Shown here: piece by piece, positions 7,270 to 15,985 of the stretch
Position numbering within the stretch: the first letter of the stretch is position 1
Layout of the letters: each line of letters opens with the position of its first letter
Source of the DNA: CAYJAD01 sp964370675
Lineage (GTDB): Bacteria > Desulfobacterota > Desulfovibrionia > Desulfovibrionales > Desulfovibrionaceae
NCBI GenBank assembly: GCA_964370675.1
Contig: CAYJKC010000032.1
Coordinates: 1-23,688 of the forward strand
Length of the DNA stretch: 23,688 nucleotides
Direction of reading: 5' to 3'
The notes under the pieces: generated by a model
Seen by the model: the letters and a program-made list of their open reading frames with translations, nothing else
What the model was told of the DNA's origin: nothing
The model's database searches: none
Position numbers and translations under genes: made by a program

Positions 7270-8793
7270 TTAACTAATTTTAAGTGTCTTGTAAATGTGT
7301 GCTAAATCTAAACTTTGTCGCACTGCTTGAGCTAAGGCGTCAAGGCTTGGACCCAAGGTATATGGGCTAATTATACCTCGTGGGGGCATTTTTTTTTGCA
7401 TACAAATATCATCTAATAAAGAGCGCCTAAACTGGTCATTATCTAAAATTCCATGGATATATGTTCCCAAGATGCGGTTCTTATTATTATTTAATTCCCA
7501 ACCTAGGATTAGGTTTGGGTTTTTTTTATCTATAATTACTGCCTCTAAAGCCTTGCTATTTTGATTTTGAGTCATGCTTGTTTGCCCATGATGAATTTCA
7601 TATCCTTCAATATTTAAAGAGTTTTTATAATGTGCTCTACATTGGCGTAAGGTTTTTTGTTCAAATAATTGTGTATGTAATGGTAAAAGTCCCAGTGCCT
7701 CGTGTTTGTGTGAGTTTGTGTTTTCCACATGGTCTTGGTCACATATTGACTCACCAAGTATTTGTAATCCTCCACAAATTCCAAGTATACACGAAATATT
7801 ATTTGCTTGAGTTAAAATTTCTTTTGCAAGCCCGCAATCATAAAGATATTTCAAGTCAGATGCAGTATTTTTAGTGCCGGGAATGATAAGCATATCAGGA
7901 TTACCTAGCTCTTTAGCACTTCGCACAATACGCAAATGAACATCTGGTTCAACGCGCAAAGCATCAATATCGGTAATATTACTAATATGAGGTAGATCAA
8001 TAAGGGCTATGTCTAAATATTGATCAGGGTTATCATCTTTTTGTGTGTTGCTTGGAGCATAAAGTTTAAAGCTAACCGAATCTTCTTCAGGTAGATTTAA
8101 ATTTTTTATCCATGGCACAACACCCACAAAGGGTTTTTGGGTGCGTTTGCTTATTTCCTCAAGGGCCGGGGTTAATAAGCTTGCATCACCACGAAATTTA
8201 TTTAAAATAAATCCTGTAATGCGCTCTTGTTCCTCTGCATCTAAAAGGGCAAGCGTGCCAACCAAAGCAGCAAATGCCCCGCCACGATCTATATCTGCGC
8301 ATAATAAAACCTTGGCCTGAGCATATTTTGCCATGGTCATATTAACAATATCATGTGATTTGAGGTTGATTTCTGCTGGTGAGCCTGCACCTTCGATAAC
8401 CATGATGTCAGCCTGCTTACTCAAATTATCATAGGCATGGGTTACGCTTTGCCAAGCTGTTGTTTTATATTCAATATATTCTTTAACCGGCATGTGCTTA
8501 ACAGGTTTACCCATGATGATTACTTGTGAACCTATGTCAGAGTTAGGTTTTAATAAAACTGGGTTCATCAAGATATGCGGAGTGCGGTGGCAAGCCACGG
8601 CTTGTAGAGCTTGAGCGCGTCCCATTTCAAGACCATCAGCAGTCACAAAAGAATTAAGTGCCATGTTTTGAGACTTAAACGGTGCTGGATTATAACCATC
8701 TTGGGCAAAAATCCTGCAAAGTGCAGCTACAAGAAGGCTTTTTCCGGCATTAGAACAAGTGCCTTGAATCATAATGGCAGGCGTACAATTCAT
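7270..8793 (-). CDS. cobQ: cobyric acid synthase (adenosylcobyrinic acid a,c-diamide amidotransferase)
   Basis: A 507-residue cytoplasmic enzyme that amidates four side chains of adenosylcobyrinic acid diamide, using glutamine and ATP, in the cobalamin pathway. The N-terminal dethiobiotin-synthetase-like ATPase has the P-loop GTCSNAGKS (11-19) and the substrate loop KSQNMALNS (40-48). The C-terminal class-I glutamine amidotransferase domain has the nucleophile C340 in GICGG and catalytic H447 in GTYIHGILDN, plus GYEIHHG (397-403). Length is normal (about 490-510). An ATG at 8838 would add 15 residues and overlap the upstream gene; the ATG at 8793 starts directly after the HPP gene, whose last codons TGG TGG TAA may double as a weak binding site. 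Translational coupling with the upstream membrane protein is likely. No other cobalamin gene is in the window. Confidence 0.95.
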   Translation of the reverse strand: MNCTPAIMIQGTCSNAGKSLLVAALCRIFAQDGYNPAPFKSQNMALNSFVTADGLEMGRAQALQAVACHRTPHILMNPVLLKPNSDIGSQVIIMGKPVKHMPVKEYIEYKTTAWQSVTHAYDNLSKQADIMVIEGAGSPAEINLKSHDIVNMTMAKYAQAKVLLCADIDRGGAFAALVGTLALLDAEEQERITGFILNKFRGDASLLTPALEEISKRTQKPFVGVVPWIKNLNLPEEDSVSFKLYAPSNTQKDDNPDQYLDIALIDLPHISNITDIDALRVEPDVHLRIVRSAKELGNPDMLIIPGTKNTASDLKYLYDCGLAKEILTQANNISCILGICGGLQILGESICDQDHVENTNSHKHEALGLLPLHTQLFEQKTLRQCRAHYKNSLNIEGYEIHHGQTSMTQNQNSKALEAVIIDKKNPNLILGWELNNNKNRILGTYIHGILDNDQFRRSLLDDICMQKKMPPRGIISPYTLGPSLDALAQAVRQSLDLAHIYKTLKIS

Positions 8794-8797
8794 TATA

Positions 8798-9316
8798 TTA
8801 CCACCACTTGGTTGGATAATTTTTTTGCCTTGTGGCATAGCTAAATGCTACACCTATGCTAACTACCAATGATGCGCCAAGTAAACAAGGCGTAACAGCA
8901 TAGAGATAGCCAAGGTCATGTATTGATTGGTCACCAACTACGGCAAGTAAAGCCGATGCACCACCGGGTGGGTGTAGTGTCTTGGTTAAAGTCATTAGAA
9001 AAATGGCTAGGGAAACAGCGGTGCATGCTGCCACAATGGGTGATGAGCTCAAGAAAATTTGGCAACTAACCCCTGCAAGTGCAGAAACAAAATGCCCACC
9101 AAGTACATTACGCGGTTGAGCTAGTGGGCTTGCAGGCACACCAAAAACTAACACGGCTGATGCCCCAAATGAAGCCATGAGTAAATCTATGTTATATATT
9201 TCAAAAAAATAATGATCTAAAAGAGCTATGCAAGCCATGCAGGTAGAAGAACCAACCCAAGCCCAAAAAGCGTCAATAATTTTTTGGCGTTTTAGTAATT
9301 TTACTTTATGTAGCAT
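8798..9316 (-). CDS. HPP-family integral membrane protein
   Basis: A 172-residue membrane protein with four or five hydrophobic segments (about 15-35, 45-65, 73-92, 95-112, 136-158) and the family signature LHPPGGASAL just after the fourth segment. AGGG lies 4 nt before the ATG. The gene is followed after 4 nt by cobQ and shares its transcript. The family is poorly characterised; some cyanobacterial and plastid HPP-domain proteins have been reported as nitrite transporters. A transport role here (nitrite, or a corrin/cobalt-related substrate given cobQ) is only inference. The N-terminus is basic (KVKLLKRQK), favouring an inside orientation. Confidence 0.85.
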   Translation of the reverse strand: MLHKVKLLKRQKIIDAFWAWVGSSTCMACIALLDHYFFEIYNIDLLMASFGASAVLVFGVPASPLAQPRNVLGGHFVSALAGVSCQIFLSSSPIVAACTAVSLAIFLMTLTKTLHPPGGASALLAVVGDQSIHDLGYLYAVTPCLLGASLVVSIGVAFSYATRQKNYPTKWW

Positions 9317-9342
9317 AATCCCTTCTTTACAAATATAAAAAC

Positions 9343-9370
9343 ATTATTTTAATGCAGAGTTTTTAGTCAA
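9343..9370 (-). promoter_or_regulatory. candidate promoter for HPP-cobQ
   Basis: On the minus strand, TTGACT (9370-9365) and AATAAT (9348-9343) are 16 nt apart, each 5 of 6 to the sigma-70 consensus. Transcription would begin near 9336, about 20 nt before the HPP gene start codon. Confidence 0.5.
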
Positions 9371-9399
9371 AGCTTACAAATTTCGTGTTAGATAATACG

Positions 9400-9457
9400 A
9401 CTTTCTGAGTTAGATTTATGCGACGCGGCAGTCCATGCCTTTTCTAACTCAGAAAGT
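9400..9457. repeat. long stem-loop after the gltB-like gene
   Basis: ACTTTCTGAGTTAGA (9400-9414) is perfectly complementary to TCTAACTCAGAAAGT (9443-9457). The 28-nt loop holds a nested hairpin GGCA-gtcca-TGCC (9427-9439). It lies 60 nt past the end of the minus-strand gltB-like gene, where a terminator is expected, but the only T-run (after 9457) is on the plus strand, where no gene ends. It may be an atypical terminator or an intergenic repeat. Confidence 0.6.
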
Positions 9458-9517
9458 TAAATTTTTGCTCAAAACAATGTGAGTGCAAGAGGATTATGGA
9501 TTTATAAATTATAAAGT

Positions 9518-12500
9518 TCAAGCTTTAATCAATATAAATTGTTCAAGTGTGTTATTCCAGTCGTTTATGATGTTGTTAGCAAGCTTGCTCTTGGTAAAGT
9601 GTATGTGTTGTTGTAAAAGAAAGTGTAGTGTTCTAATGTCATCATCTTCAACTTGTTTAATTTTTTTACTTTGTTCTGCGATGAAATGCTGTGTCGGGTC
9701 AAAAACATATGCTCTGCCGCCCAGCATATTTTCAGCAAAATATTTACCGCATGGTCCAAGCACAATAACAGTGCCATTTTGCATATGCTTGCAAGCAAAG
9801 TCGCCCACACCCTCTACCACAGCGCAAGCACCATTATTAGCTACAGCAAAATATTCTCCCGCCATGCCATTAATGTATAATTCACCACTTGATGCTCCAT
9901 AAAGAGCCACATTTCCAATAATGGTATGGTTGCCTTCTACAAGTGGTGAATCAGGTGCGTGGCTTATGGCTATGGTACCACCGCTTAAACCTTTGCCCAC
10001 ATGGTCATTGGCCTCACCAAATACCCACAATGTAATGCCTTTACTTAAAAATGCTCCAAGACTTTGACCTGCAGAACCCCAAAGCTTAAGATTAAGGTTA
10101 TGAACTTGCGCAGAAACATTTTTTTTATGAGTATATTTGCTATTATGACGCATCAATGCACCAGAAATGTGTGTGCCAATAGAGCGGTCAGCAATATTAA
10201 TAGTTCCACAATAATTGTAATTAATATTTTTTTTGTGGCTTTGGCTAAGCATTTTTTCAAAAATTGCACTTTCCAGTGCTGTGCAAGCTAGGGGGGCATA
10301 GCTTGGAGTTCCGCTACGTTGGCCAAGCGTGCCAGATGATGCTTGCATTAGCGGATTTAAGCATAAGCTACTGCATTTATGTTCTTTGTGATTTAAGTCC
10401 AATAGGTTAGAACGACCAACCACTTGGTCCATATAGGCAAAACCAAGCAGAGATAATTCGCGTCGCACATCGTCGGCAAGGAGGGTTAAAAAATTGCTGA
10501 TGTTTTGCGCATTACCAAGAAATTTTGTGGGCGTATATGTAGAGCTTTGGACAGTATTTTTCATTAAACCTTTGGGGCATGGCATGTTGCTGCACTTGTA
10601 GCATAAATTGCAACCTAAACTAAGTAATGTTGGAGTTGGAAAAGCAAATTCTTCTGCTCCCAGTAAAGTTGCTTTTAGAATGTCTTTACCGGTAAAAAAT
10701 TGTCCAAGCACTCGTAGGCGCACTTGACGGCGTAAGTTATTGGCAGTGAGGGCATGTTGAAGTTCTGCAAGGCCCATTTCCCAGGGATGAGCTTGAGCTG
10801 GCATGGTAAATAATGGGGATGATGTGGGAATATCATCACATCCATAAATAAGTAAGCAGTGCGCTCCGGCTTTAACCAGACCCACTCCCATTTGCCCAAT
10901 GCCTAAATGAGATGGAATTTTAATGCTAATGCGTGCATGAGGGTGGGCTTTGCGTAAATCATGAATTAACTGTTTTATGTCATTTAGTGATGCAAGGTCA
11001 TGTTGCATTAATGTAATAGCTTTGTGACTATCTACCATATGGCTGCTCAATGAAATTTGAATTTCCTCACATACTAGTTCATTGATAAGATTTAAGTTTT
11101 TAAAGTGTAATTCATAGCTATTTGTTAACTTCCCTGCATTATTGGTGACAGTAGCAGTGCAACCAGCATCATGATAGCCCTGCATTAGACAGTATCTTGC
11201 CTGCGCCGAAAGTTTGGGCATAGCTATTAACACAAAGCGTTTTAATATATCACTTATGGGCTCGGCAATTTCCATACTGGGTAAGGTTTTGTTTAATTTT
11301 TTTAATTTTAATAAACAGTGTAATGAATGAGGCTTTGTTTTTCCATGACAATGATTAAGATAGGTGCGGAAAATGCGCATATTATTTTTTTGGGTAGCCT
11401 GTTGCAATAATATTTTTAACTCATTGTTGTAGCGCTCTTGCTCGATGTTAAGCTTGGTATAGTTTGGCGCATAGCGTAATTTATTGTTTTGGGCTTCTAT
11501 GGCAATTTGCTCCATATTAAGACCACCCATGCGCGCAACTATATTATGAAAATGCTCATTAATTACCTGTTCACCTATGCCAATAGCTTCAAAATATTGT
11601 CCATTTTTTAAAGATAATAATGCGCTAATATTAAGTAAGTGCAGTATTTTTTTTAATCCAATATGTAAATCTTGCACATATTGCATGTATGCTGCGTCAT
11701 CTTGCTTAAATTCATTGCAGGCTCGCCTTGGGCATATGGCATCGGCACCTGCATTGAGTAATAGTACCATGTGCAAGGGTTTATGTGTATCTTCCATATC
11801 AACTATAATTCCACATAGGTGGCGTAATTGTTTTTTTAATAAATATTTATTTAAAGAACTTACTGCTAAAAGTGCCGGTATGGGGATGGATTTTGTAGCA
11901 GATTTTGGACTGTGACTAATGCGTAAAATAGTTGCTCCATCTTTTAGGCATTGTGCTGCCTTATGATGCATGTTGTTTAAAGCATTTTGTAAGGATAAAC
12001 CTAATTTAGTACTAGGTTTAAAGTAGGCATAAATGGTATGCAGACATATATGTTTTTGACTATTTTTTAATAAGTTTTCTAATTCATTAACATGTATGAA
12101 GGGTTGAATTAGATAAAGAGTTTTGCAAACTTCTGCATGTGGTTCTAAAAAATTTTGCTTGCGACCTACAAAACTCTCAAGGTTGATTTCTGCGTTATTT
12201 TGGATAAATGGTGGAATAACTAAGTTAAAATAGTCAAAAAATGATGTATTTTCTCTAAAAATGGCAAGAGATTTACTATGCTCTTGTTCAGAATGTAATA
12301 ATGTTTGTTGGCTGTAATTGTCATTTGCGCTGTGTAACTGCTTGGAGTTTTTATCATATATGGTAGTATCATGTACCGTGCTTAAAAAATCTGAAACTAA
12401 ATGGATGTATTTTTGACCTTGGATGATATTTCCTTTAATTTCTTCATTATATAATATGCGTTTTTCTAATAAATCCAAGGCTATTAATTGCCCAACATGT

Positions 12501-13708
12501 ACTCTACCTTTAGTTTTAATATTTTTTGTAGGCATATCTAAAGCACCTGCTTCAGTTTCTAGCATAAAAAGACCATCAGTGCTTAAACTATACCTACATG
12601 GCTGTAGACTTTTATCACCTTGCATGGCACCAATGAAACGATAACCATCACTAAATAGCATGCATGATGCTCCACTTAATGGCGGCAATAAAGCTGCATT
12701 AAATTGATGAAAAGCACGCTGTTCTAAGTATTTAGTAGCACTCTTTGCAAGATGCTCGGGGAATAACATCATTAAAATTTGTGGTATGGAGCGACCACAA
12801 TAAAATAAAAATTCACATAAATTATCTAAGGATGCTGCTGGTGAATATTTATTACGAATAACAGGAAGAAGTTTTTTTAAGTCTTTGCCAAATATAGAGG
12901 ATTGAAGCATGGGAATGCATAAATCTAAATAACTTATCATACCATGTAGCGATGGTATTTCACCACTGTGTGCTAGCATGCGCATGGGCTGGGCTGCACG
13001 CCATGAAGGTAAGCGGTTATTGCTAAAACGCTGATGAAAAATAGCATAAGACGCTAAAAAAGCATCGTGTTGTAAATCTAAGTAAAATTCTCCAAGTTTA
13101 GCACTGGTCACAAGGGCCTTATAAACGATGGTTTGACTTGAAAAACTAACCACATGAAACTGGCGTGTGTCATGCCCATGGGTATGTAAAAATGTTTTCA
13201 CACTGTGTTCAATTATGCACCGTGTTAGAAATAGTTGCCGCTCAAATACATTACCGCTTATGTGTAAATCTTTGTTATCCTTTGGGCAAACTAAAATTTG
13301 TGCCATAAATGGCATGGATGAACGTGTGACTTTATTTAATATATGCGGTGCAATAAATACTTCTCGACCATCTAAAAAATGTAAATTGCAAAAATCAATA
13401 CTTTGTTTGATGATGTTTAATAATTGAGAACGTAATTGTGTATTATGAGGCAAGAAAAACTGACCAACAGCCCAAGGTTTTTCAGAACTACGCTTTAATA
13501 ATGGCCATTGTTTTAAAAAAAATTCTCGCGGCATGGGTATTAATATGCCACAGCCATCACAAGTGTCATCACCTGATCCATGGCTCATACGTCCAAGAGC
13601 GGCAATGCTTTGGGTTATAGTTCGACGTGATTTTTTTCCATCTATGTGGGCAATTAATCCCATACCGGAAGCTTCTTGGTTACGACTTGGGTCAAACAAA
13701 CTACTCAT
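9518..13708 (-). CDS. divergent glutamate synthase large-subunit homologue, probably inactive as GOGAT
   Basis: 1396 residues with the full GltB domain order: class-II amidotransferase (14-390), central domain (about 500-780, with GADAICP and FEAIG), FMN/synthase barrel (815-1110), and the C-terminal GXGXG beta-helix domain (1165-1340, well conserved). Key residues are replaced. The N-terminal catalytic Cys (normally DACGVGF) is Ser14 in EASGMGL; HRGA-type residues near 43 read HGSG; the oxyanion-hole HNGEIN reads HSGEIP (247-252). In the barrel, GAMS and GGKSNTGEGGE are absent, GAKPGEGG and PPPHHD are missing, and GHDGGTGASP reads GCDDIPTSSP (956-965). The iron-sulfur Cys ligands remain (C1033, C1039, C1044), with an extra C1036. 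No gltD neighbour is present. No stop or frameshift occurs in about 4.2 kb, so it is probably expressed, but not as an ordinary glutamate synthase. A TAAGGA lies about 9 nt before the ATG. Confidence 0.85.
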   Translation of the reverse strand: MSSLFDPSRNQEASGMGLIAHIDGKKSRRTITQSIAALGRMSHGSGDDTCDGCGILIPMPREFFLKQWPLLKRSSEKPWAVGQFFLPHNTQLRSQLLNIIKQSIDFCNLHFLDGREVFIAPHILNKVTRSSMPFMAQILVCPKDNKDLHISGNVFERQLFLTRCIIEHSVKTFLHTHGHDTRQFHVVSFSSQTIVYKALVTSAKLGEFYLDLQHDAFLASYAIFHQRFSNNRLPSWRAAQPMRMLAHSGEIPSLHGMISYLDLCIPMLQSSIFGKDLKKLLPVIRNKYSPAASLDNLCEFLFYCGRSIPQILMMLFPEHLAKSATKYLEQRAFHQFNAALLPPLSGASCMLFSDGYRFIGAMQGDKSLQPCRYSLSTDGLFMLETEAGALDMPTKNIKTKGRVHVGQLIALDLLEKRILYNEEIKGNIIQGQKYIHLVSDFLSTVHDTTIYDKNSKQLHSANDNYSQQTLLHSEQEHSKSLAIFRENTSFFDYFNLVIPPFIQNNAEINLESFVGRKQNFLEPHAEVCKTLYLIQPFIHVNELENLLKNSQKHICLHTIYAYFKPSTKLGLSLQNALNNMHHKAAQCLKDGATILRISHSPKSATKSIPIPALLAVSSLNKYLLKKQLRHLCGIIVDMEDTHKPLHMVLLLNAGADAICPRRACNEFKQDDAAYMQYVQDLHIGLKKILHLLNISALLSLKNGQYFEAIGIGEQVINEHFHNIVARMGGLNMEQIAIEAQNNKLRYAPNYTKLNIEQERYNNELKILLQQATQKNNMRIFRTYLNHCHGKTKPHSLHCLLKLKKLNKTLPSMEIAEPISDILKRFVLIAMPKLSAQARYCLMQGYHDAGCTATVTNNAGKLTNSYELHFKNLNLINELVCEEIQISLSSHMVDSHKAITLMQHDLASLNDIKQLIHDLRKAHPHARISIKIPSHLGIGQMGVGLVKAGAHCLLIYGCDDIPTSSPLFTMPAQAHPWEMGLAELQHALTANNLRRQVRLRVLGQFFTGKDILKATLLGAEEFAFPTPTLLSLGCNLCYKCSNMPCPKGLMKNTVQSSTYTPTKFLGNAQNISNFLTLLADDVRRELSLLGFAYMDQVVGRSNLLDLNHKEHKCSSLCLNPLMQASSGTLGQRSGTPSYAPLACTALESAIFEKMLSQSHKKNINYNYCGTINIADRSIGTHISGALMRHNSKYTHKKNVSAQVHNLNLKLWGSAGQSLGAFLSKGITLWVFGEANDHVGKGLSGGTIAISHAPDSPLVEGNHTIIGNVALYGASSGELYINGMAGEYFAVANNGACAVVEGVGDFACKHMQNGTVIVLGPCGKYFAENMLGGRAYVFDPTQHFIAEQSKKIKQVEDDDIRTLHFLLQQHIHFTKSKLANNIINDWNNTLEQFILIKA

Positions 13709-13776
13709 TAATGTATTCCTTATTATATTTATACCTAAAAAGTATATGTTTAAATAAATTGTATAATAAGTATTAT

Positions 13777-13805
13777 TATATACAGAGGTTTGTGTTAATA
13801 GTCAA
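13777..13805 (-). promoter_or_regulatory. sigma-70-type promoter of the gltB-like gene
   Basis: On the minus strand, TTGACT (13805-13800), 17 nt, then TATATA (13782-13777); an overlapping TATAAT sits 2 nt further on. It lies about 70 nt upstream of the start codon, in a very AT-rich region. Confidence 0.6.
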
Positions 13806-13866
13806 TGTTGCAAGTTTAGCATGTATTTAACAAATTTTATGAATTATGATACACGCGCATAGATCT

Positions 13867-13890
13867 TTTGTTTGTATATATACAAACAAA
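13867..13890. promoter_or_regulatory. perfect 24-bp palindrome, candidate operator
   Basis: TTTGTTTGTATA (13867-13878) is followed directly by its exact reverse complement TATACAAACAAA (13879-13890). It lies about 60 bp upstream of the -35 of the gltB-like gene, a position suited to a dimeric activator. With no loop it is more like a protein-binding site than an RNA hairpin. No known regulator is recognised from it. Confidence 0.45.
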
Positions 13891-13940
13891 TATGAATATT
13901 TCTTATTTTTTTGAGGAGAGAGATAATTGATAACATAAAA

Positions 13941-13991
13941 TAATACTCAAAATGCCTAGCTTTTTAGTAAAGTTAGGCATTTTGAGTATTA
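13941..13991 (-). terminator. terminator of galE (long stem-loop)
   Basis: The 18-nt arm TAATACTCAAAATGCCTA (13941-13958) is perfectly complementary to 13974-13991, and the stem can continue inward (CTTT/AAAG) to a 5-nt loop. On the minus strand it starts 16 nt after the galE stop and is followed by ATTATTTTATG, a moderate T-rich tail. Confidence 0.75.
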
Positions 13992-14007
13992 ATATATTTA
14001 AATATAG

Positions 14008-14976
14008 TTAATAGGTTTTATTTAGTTCCCATTGCCAAGCCGTTTTTAATATATGTTCAATATCAAGATATTGCGGTGTCCAACCTAAAATATCTATAGC
14101 CTTTTTATTATCGGCATAAAGCTTTGCAGGGTCACCAGCGCGGCGTTTTGCAAGCACCACTGGGCATTTTTTTTGAGTAACTTTTTCTGCTGCGGCAATG
14201 ATTTCTTTGACACTAATGCCAATGCCTGTTCCTAGATTCAGATAGCCGCTATGCTCATTTAATTTTTCAAGAGCCAGCCTATGGGCTTGGGCTAAATCCT
14301 CCACATGAATGTAATCCCTTATGCAAGTACCATCCTTGGTGTCATAGTCAGTGCCAAATACATGAATATTTTCGCGTTCACCCTTAATGGCTTTTAAGAC
14401 CAGTGGTATGAGGTGTGTTTCTGGGTAATGGCTTTCACCCATGCTTGCATCATGGCTACAGCCTGCGGCATTAAAGTAACGCAAGGCAATATATTGTAGC
14501 CCATAGGCTTGGTGATAGTCCGCAAAAACTTGCTCAATCATAAGTTTGGTTTTTCCATAAGGATTAATTGGCATTTGAGGGTGATTTTCATCTATAGGTA
14601 AATATTGTGGGTCCCCATAGGTTGCGCAAGTGCTAGAAAAAACAATCTTTTTCACCCCAAACTCAAGCATCACATCTAAAAGGTTAATGGTTCCCACAAC
14701 ATTATTTTGGTAATATTTTTGGGGCTGCTCAACACTTTCTCCAACATATGCAAAGGCCGCAAAATGTATAACAGCTTCAATATTATGCTTAGAAAAAATT
14801 TCCCTTAAAGAAACTTTATCCATTAAGTCAGCAGTATAAAATAAAGCTCTTGGGTCAACTGCTTTTTTATGTCCATAAATTAAATTATCTGCGACTATGC
14901 AGTCATAACCATTTTGTATAAGGTGTTTTGTGGTATGTGAGCCAATGTATCCTGCTCCGCCCATAATTAAAATCAT
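14008..14976 (-). CDS. galE: UDP-glucose 4-epimerase
   Basis: A 322-residue short-chain dehydrogenase/reductase-type enzyme that interconverts UDP-glucose and UDP-galactose with bound NAD, supplying galactose units for surface polysaccharide. The Rossmann motif GGAGYIG is at residues 6-12; catalytic residues are in FSSTCATYG (113-121) and Y140-xxx-K144 in NPYGKTK; FNAAG and RDYIHVEDLA follow in the substrate domain. Length is normal (about 330). AAGGAG lies 7 nt before the ATG. It is a single-gene unit, divergent from a sulfotransferase-family gene. Both may act in cell-surface glycan synthesis, but no glycosyltransferase cluster is adjacent. Confidence 0.96.
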   Translation of the reverse strand: MILIMGGAGYIGSHTTKHLIQNGYDCIVADNLIYGHKKAVDPRALFYTADLMDKVSLREIFSKHNIEAVIHFAAFAYVGESVEQPQKYYQNNVVGTINLLDVMLEFGVKKIVFSSTCATYGDPQYLPIDENHPQMPINPYGKTKLMIEQVFADYHQAYGLQYIALRYFNAAGCSHDASMGESHYPETHLIPLVLKAIKGERENIHVFGTDYDTKDGTCIRDYIHVEDLAQAHRLALEKLNEHSGYLNLGTGIGISVKEIIAAAEKVTQKKCPVVLAKRRAGDPAKLYADNKKAIDILGWTPQYLDIEHILKTAWQWELNKTY

Positions 14977-14991
14977 TTTTTAACTCCTTGC

Positions 14992-15020
14992 TTGACATAA
15001 AAAAAACCATTTCGCATAGT
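14992..15020 (+). promoter_or_regulatory. candidate promoter for the sulfotransferase-selW unit
   Basis: A consensus TTGACA (14992-14997), 17 nt spacing, then CATAGT (15015-15020, 4 of 6). It starts just outside the galE coding region and overlaps the galE leader, so the two divergent units share about 100 nt of control DNA. Transcription would start near 15027. Confidence 0.5.
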
Positions 15021-15077
15021 GAGTTTGGTTTTGATGCCCAAAAGTTTGTTGTATATTTAAATTTTTCAAAGGCTCAT

Positions 15078-15929
15078 ATGTCAAAAGATTTACAATCCAC
15101 TAAAAAATTAATTCTTGTGCTTGGCATGCATCGTAGTGGCACAAGCCTTGTGTCGCGCTCATTAAAAGTTTTTGGTGCCATGCATGGTGAAAATTTATTA
15201 ACATCTACCTTTGGTAACGTCAAAGGGCATTGGGAAGATCAAGATTTTTTTCTCTTAAATGAGGAAATGTTAGGCTTTTTAGGCAAAAAATGGGACTTGC
15301 CCCTACCTGTTACCATCAACGATGTGAACCTTTTGGTAAAAAATGGTTATATGGAAAAAGCAGAACATCTACTAAAAAGTAGATTTTTAGATATGGACAT
15401 TTTTGCACTAAAAGAACCTAGAATTACAAAGCTATTACCTTTCTGGCTGAAAGTGTTTGAATCAATATCTATTCAGATTTATTATGTTTTTGCCCTACGC
15501 AAACCCATGAGCGTTGCATATTCTTTACATAAACGTAGAAATATTCCCTTAGAGCAGGGATTATTGTTATGGTATAGTTACAATGCTTATGCCATTAAAA
15601 ATCTTGAGCATAAAAAGGTGCTTTTTATTGATTATGATAGTTTTTTAAATAGTGCACCAATATATTTAGAAAAAATGTCTGCATTTTTAAACTTAGATAT
15701 ATTTGACGAAGAAGCTAAGATTTTTTTAGATAGTTTTTTAGATAAGAATTTGCGTAATTTTGGTAATGATATGGCACATAATAATGTAAAAGAAGAAAAA
15801 CATTACAATATGGTTTATAAGCAATTGTTAAAAAATATGTCTAAGCAATATGTTACCCCTGAATTTATTGAGCAAATAAGCCAAAATATAATGTTTCAAA
15901 CACTTGAGCAATTGGTAAAAGTGAAATAG
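15078..15929 (+). CDS. sulfotransferase-family protein
   Basis: 283 residues from the ATG at 15078. The N-terminal strand-loop ILVLGMHRSGTSLV (12-25) is the 5'-phosphosulfate-binding loop of PAPS-dependent sulfotransferases. A central KEPR is at about 112-115, and FALRKPMSVAYSLHKR (about 138-153) matches the 3'-phosphate-binding region (R-x-P-x-x-x-x-S). Such enzymes transfer sulfate from PAPS to a hydroxyl on a glycan, lipid or protein; the acceptor cannot be read from sequence. A longer form from TTG at 14988 would cover the promoter and is rejected. AAAGG precedes the ATG by about 5-6 nt. It lies 56 nt upstream of the selW-like gene with no terminator between. It is richer in A and T than galE, which may hint at acquisition. 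Confidence 0.85.
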   Translation: MSKDLQSTKKLILVLGMHRSGTSLVSRSLKVFGAMHGENLLTSTFGNVKGHWEDQDFFLLNEEMLGFLGKKWDLPLPVTINDVNLLVKNGYMEKAEHLLKSRFLDMDIFALKEPRITKLLPFWLKVFESISIQIYYVFALRKPMSVAYSLHKRRNIPLEQGLLLWYSYNAYAIKNLEHKKVLFIDYDSFLNSAPIYLEKMSAFLNLDIFDEEAKIFLDSFLDKNLRNFGNDMAHNNVKEEKHYNMVYKQLLKNMSKQYVTPEFIEQISQNIMFQTLEQLVKVK

Positions 15930-15985
15930 AAAGGTTTTCAGAGGCATAAAGAAGCTTTTTTACGATAAACAACTAAGGAGTTACT

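Noticed and set aside
7578..7874. 98-codon plus-strand frame inside cobQ
   Set aside because: Antisense shadow of a conserved coding region with no recognisable protein features.
9518..13708. gltB-like gene as a frameshifted pseudogene
   Set aside because: One continuous frame covers all four domains, with a plausible promoter and start; degeneration is confined to motifs and not the frame.
14988..15077. TTG-started N-terminal extension of the sulfotransferase
   Set aside because: It overlaps the predicted promoter and lacks a binding site; the PAPS loop starts properly from the ATG at 15078.
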